A stretch of 64,000 nucleotides of DNA. Source: Siniperca chuatsi (lineage: Eukaryota; Chordata; Actinopteri; Centrarchiformes; Sinipercidae). Shown one piece after another: positions 60,401-64,000 of the stretch. The first letter of the stretch is position 1, and every line of letters begins with the position of its first letter. The notes beneath the pieces were generated by a model. That model made no database searches. It saw only the letters and a list, made by a program, of their open reading frames with translations, and was not told the origin of the DNA. A program made the translations under genes and the position numbers. Location of the stretch: contig NC_058057.1 in NCBI RefSeq assembly GCF_020085105.1, positions 19,891,860-19,955,859 of the forward strand, read 5' to 3'.

Positions 60401-63400
60401 CAAGCAAAAATAGGCAGCGATTACATTTGTCATCACAACGTAAATGGGAAAACAGTTTAGTATGATATAAACGTTATTTCCAGGAGATAGGGTTGTCACA
60501 CATTATTCCAAAATGGTTACCCCCAATGCTAGGCTTGTAGCCACATCAGAAAAATAATTATAGCTTCTTTTGTTGTGTTATATATTTGTAGTGGTTTCTT
60601 AACAAGTGAAAACAGATATAAATTGTGCATAGCTTCTTTTAAATTAGCTGAATTGATACCATGGCTACCATTAGTAGTAATATTATATTTTATTTAGATG
60701 GAACTTGCAGCCATGTTGTTTAAGTCAGGCTGATGTGAACATTTTTTCCCACTTGGCTGCTTGTAATTACGGTCTGACAATATGATGTGAATGCGGCATA
60801 ATGGTTAGAACTTGGTTAGAACTAAAGTGATCACAGAAAAATCATCAAATTCCGTTCACAAAATAGTTATGAGTACTGAGTATGTACAGATGTTCAACAA
60901 GGACATTTGGGGAGTAAACAAAGGATGCCTGTGAATCGTTGCTTTGTCACAGATCTGTCAAAATGGTGGATGTAACAATGTCAGTTAAACTGCTATTGAA
61001 CTGTGTCAGCAGTGGTTGCTACTAGCAACAGAATGTTCAACTATCAGCCAACTGCTGCTAGCTTAGCATCACCGTTTGTTCATCTTTACAGTTCTCAATG
61101 AAAATAAATAGGTGTAAAAACTAGTGCAGCGGTTTTTGTTTCTGCCAGTGTTTTTGCAATTCCCCTTCATGGCTGAATGAGGCCATTTCTGTTTTCCTTT
61201 CTGTTCCAGGCAGTCAAAGAAAGTACTCCAGAGGTAAGAGACACATTTTTCCCTGGCAAAGCATCTCATTTCGATAAAACAAAGCTGTGAAGTCTTTGCA
61301 AAGCACAAATGTCTGTTGAAAATCTGCCTTAGTAAATAAGCATAACTTTGGCTAGTGGTGAATGATCATGTATTCAGCTTTGGACCTTCTGGGGCTTCCC
61401 TAGAATTTGAATGGTTGTTTCTAACCAAAATCTGTCTGTTTTACCTAGTGGGTGCTCAATAAGACTCTCGAGTCCTACCAGAAAGGATTCAACGTGACCA
61501 TTGAAAAAGTGGAATCCTGCACTAACTACAAATTTGCAGCCCGCTGTGCTTTAGTGCAGGCCCCCTGGAGCGAGTGGAGCCATGAGAAGACAGTTCTGAC
61601 CAAACTAAATAGTAAGAACAATGTAAAAACTGCTTGCATCAGCATCAGAACTGATAAAAGCAGGCTACTAAATCACCTGATTAATGTAAAAATAATGTTT
61701 CATCTGCTTACATTATCATTGATTTTTTATTTATAATAATTGTAAAGGCCTGTAGATGGCATGTGAATGTGCCTTGGCTACAATAATAACCCTGATTTTC
61801 TACTTTGAAGCGCTTAGCAAGTACGGACCCTGATTCTTCTTTTTTAACCCTCAGGGCTAATCATCCAGATAATTTCAGTGTGATGTCTGTCATAAAGAAA
61901 AGCTTGATGCCCCTAAAGTACCAGCTAACAGGAATCGTAATAAATAAAATAAGATAGTTTGTTTTGCTGAAATTGCCAAAAAATACACTGAAGTCATTAC
62001 TTATTAGGGGAGCCACACAACAAACCTTGTGGCTTCTTCTTTTTTAAATTTTGGCTCTGCTGGCACAACTGTGATTCTTACATTTTGATTTAGATACAGA
62101 CCTTGTCAGGAATAGCTCTAATGAGATCAATTTTCTTGAAGTATGCCCACCAACTGCCTGTTACTGAGGAAAACAAACCATACCAGAATGACTATTCCTG
62201 TTTATATTCACGTTTGTGTTTTCTTGTGGAAACATTTTACTTCAATTTCCATTAATATCTAACTAAAATAGTTGATTTCAAGATGGGTGACAAATTAACA
62301 AACCCAATATATCTGCATATATATGTCTGTATGTACTGTAATTCTAAGGTAACTGCATATTGGACTTGGGTAGAGAATGACGGGGCCAGACGGGGCCATT
62401 TGTACTGCCGATGTATTATAACTTGTTTACAAATTAACACTGGTTTAGCTTCAAATAAAACAAACGAAACATTTATTTTTATTTGTAACATTGTGTGAAG
62501 AAATTGTGAAAGGCTGAAATTCAGAAACATTAGTGCTTTCTCTGAGAGGGAATACAGATCAGCTTGAGCGACTGAAATCTGACAGATTTCAGTTGCACTT
62601 TTGGACTTAAAAGCGAATATTTTAAGTGCCAAGTCAAAAGTTGAGTCTGTGTGTGACACACACTGCACAATAATAAGACTGATAACAGATAATTCCAGAC
62701 CTGGTGACACTAAATCAAAGGTTTTCACAGAGTTGAGGATTAATCATTTAAGTACAGATTTGCATTGCACAATGTAGTGCTACTTACTTGAATTCTTGGC
62801 AGAACCCTGGAAAACCAAAAACAAACATTGACAAATAGTACTGTCACCCCACAATTGTTTTTCAGCTGTTACCATGAGCTCAAGGCTATTTTGCTTTCAG
62901 GTGTGAACAATTTTCCTGTTCCCTCCTTTTTTGTCTTGAGTTTAGACCAAAACTGTTAAGTAACTGTTATCATAATGCTGCATCATCATATTTCTGTATT
63001 TGTATTCTAGTGTGATTGTTTTCAACATATTGTAACCCTTTACAGAGCGTCATGTCAAGCTGCGCCTGTGGAGACAGGTAGCTGAACCGGAGAAAAATGG
63101 AGTTAGAAAAGTTCATGCCATGTGGACGGTAAGGAAGACTTTACATATTTAGTATATTTTTGAAATTCACTTCCTTCATTTACAGACTCATAATTCAACT
63201 TTTCAACTTTATAACCCACATTTCCTAAGAGACATACTCCTTATATTACTTACTGATCTTAAGTGCCTCAAACTGTCTACGCAGGAGATTCCTTCAGCAT
63301 GCCAAGGCACATTTACCTACACTATCAAACAGACTCCCTACAAAGAACATGTGACCGGAGTAAATTATACAGATTCTTTATGTGGCAATTCAACTTGTGA

Positions 63401-63820
63401 TGTTGATGTGAACCAAGATGCACACAGAATAAATCTCACAGTCTTCGATAATGAAGCCCTGCTTGTGGAGGACTCCGTTTATGTTCCAGCCATTGGAGAG
63501 AGTGAGTTTTAAAGCTATTGATTTTGCTTTTTTAATGGATAATCACATTTAATGGATCATATTGCTTCATTTTAATGGGACAGTGCTTTTCTCTGATGCT
63601 TATTAGTGATTTGTTATCAAGCAATTAGCTTTTTTCACTTGATCTCATTTGGCAGGCCTCCCTCAAGTTACCGACATCCAGACTTCAACCCTTAAAGGCC
63701 GTATTCTGGTCAGCTGGAAGGCTCCGGTTCAGCCTGTCAGTGGTTACATGATCGACTACACCCACAATGGAAATCAATACCAATGGAAGGAGAGCAAATA
63801 CACTAATGCAACACTGGTTG
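54449..63820 (+). CDS. gp130-family class I cytokine receptor, 5' part (truncated by window end)
   Basis: Coding exons: 54449-54503, 58356-58625, 58728-58857, 58961-59145, 59264-59376, 61210-61233, 61449-61611, 63046-63128, 63285-63501 and 63656-63820. They give 468 codons plus 1 nt and continue past the window. In order: a signal peptide (residues 1-18), an Ig-like domain (19-108), and a cytokine-binding module with four cysteines (C116, C134 in CNWD, C165, C172). WSEWS follows at 299-303, then a fibronectin III domain and the start of another. Many N-x-S/T sites suggest an extracellular glycoprotein. The Ig-first layout matches IL6ST, CSF3R, IL12RB2 and IL23R, which signal through JAK/STAT. 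Transmembrane and cytoplasmic parts are outside the window, so the exact orthologue is not assigned; an il12rb2/il23r/il6st-type gene is most likely. The start ATG directly precedes a hydrophobic leader. Confidence 0.88.
57590..57760 (-). repeat. tRNA-like SINE, reverse copy
   Basis: Holds GGGGATGACATGCAGCAAAG and GCGGGTTTGAATCCAACCCG, the reverse complement of the type seen at 34335-34480. Preceded by a long T-rich tract, the reverse of an A-rich tail. Confidence 0.6.
57911..58232. repeat. hAT-type MITE (GATCGGTGCATCCCT termini)
   Basis: Ends AGGAATGCACCAATCC (left) and GGATCGGTGCATCCCT (right) are inverted copies of each other, 320 bp apart. This is a common teleost non-autonomous DNA element. 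Confidence 0.7.
59377..61209 (+). other. Cytokine receptor intron 5
   Basis: About 1.8 kb between the QVKYSK exon and the 24-nt microexon. AT-rich; no open frame or repeat recognised. Confidence 0.5.
61210..61233 (+). CDS. 24-nt microexon of the cytokine receptor
   Basis: The exon is flanked by TTCCAG and GTAAGA and encodes AVKESTPE (residues 252-259). Its neighbours end and begin in phase 0, so skipping it keeps the frame. It falls in the second half of the cytokine-binding module, between QVKYSK and WVLNKT, where gp130-type receptors have a loop between beta strands. Confidence 0.75.
61612..63045 (+). other. Cytokine receptor intron 7
   Basis: Bounded by GTAAGA and TTACAG. No gene or clear repeat seen. 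The 158-codon minus-strand open frame at 62252-62728 has no recognisable domain. Confidence 0.5.
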
Positions 63821-64000
63821 GTAGGTTAGAGAACAGACATGAAATAGTTGATGGATGTCAGATAGAAAGATAAATACTTAATGGGTGTTACCAATAATAC
63901 ATGAAATGAGCCTTGCGGAAAGAGTGAGTCATCCTCAAACCTGAGTTGAATTGCGGGCTATGACTTAACTTGTCTGACCATCAGATTCATTTGTGGCTTA

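Noticed and set aside
62252..62728. 158-codon minus-strand frame in receptor intron 7
   Set aside because: AT-rich chance frame with no domain or splice support.

Overview
The window looks like nuclear DNA of a spiny-rayed (percomorph-type) teleost fish. The genes are intron-rich with canonical GT-AG splice sites. The introns and spacers are full of repeat families I know from teleost genomes: elements ending in CCACCACTG, Tc1 and piggyBac remnants, CR1/L2-type LINE tails, tRNA-like SINEs, and an inverted-repeat element containing TTAGCTTAGCATAAAGACT. I see no operons, CRISPR arrays, rRNA or tRNA genes. Family and repeat names come from recognition, not from a search.

Four protein-coding genes can be rebuilt exon by exon. 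(1) nt5c1b-like cytosolic 5'-nucleotidase I, + strand, 4155-8450, six exons, 359 codons, complete. (2) A begain homologue (brain-enriched guanylate kinase-associated protein), + strand, 19139-46635, seven coding exons with introns up to 12 kb. Its BEGAIN-like part (about 620 residues) is preceded by an unusual in-frame exon of 334 codons. (3) rdh14 (retinol dehydrogenase 14, short-chain dehydrogenase family), - strand, 51908-49693, two exons, 324 residues, complete. (4) The 5' part of a gp130-family class I cytokine receptor, + strand, 54449-63820 and running off the right edge. It has a signal peptide, an Ig-like domain, a cytokine-binding module with four cysteines and WSEWS, and the start of further fibronectin III domains. 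It includes a 24-nt microexon.

Layout: 1-1070 is one half of a repeat pair that recurs at 10350-11715, so nt5c1b sits between two near-identical blocks. A Tc1 remnant lies just upstream of nt5c1b and a LINE fragment just downstream. 10350-19138 is a repeat-rich spacer without a convincing gene. 19139-46635 is begain, whose long introns hold at least four copies of one inverted-repeat element and a 13-bp-duplicated palindromic insertion. 46636-49692 holds the begain 3' UTR and spacer. The rdh14 promoter (about 52010-52300) carries a palindromic pair of ETS-type sites. A decayed piggyBac element lies at 52752-53522, before the receptor gene.

The genes do not form one pathway: purine nucleotide turnover, postsynaptic scaffolding, retinoid reduction/oxidation and cytokine signalling. 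The link between them is positional. In mammals NT5C1B and RDH14 are neighbours on one strand and give a read-through transcript. Here a begain gene lies between them and rdh14 is on the opposite strand, so the block has been rearranged. The most interesting points are the long N-terminal begain exon, the rearranged synteny, the receptor microexon, the recent duplication around nt5c1b and the palindromic retro-insertion. I found no clearly new molecular system.
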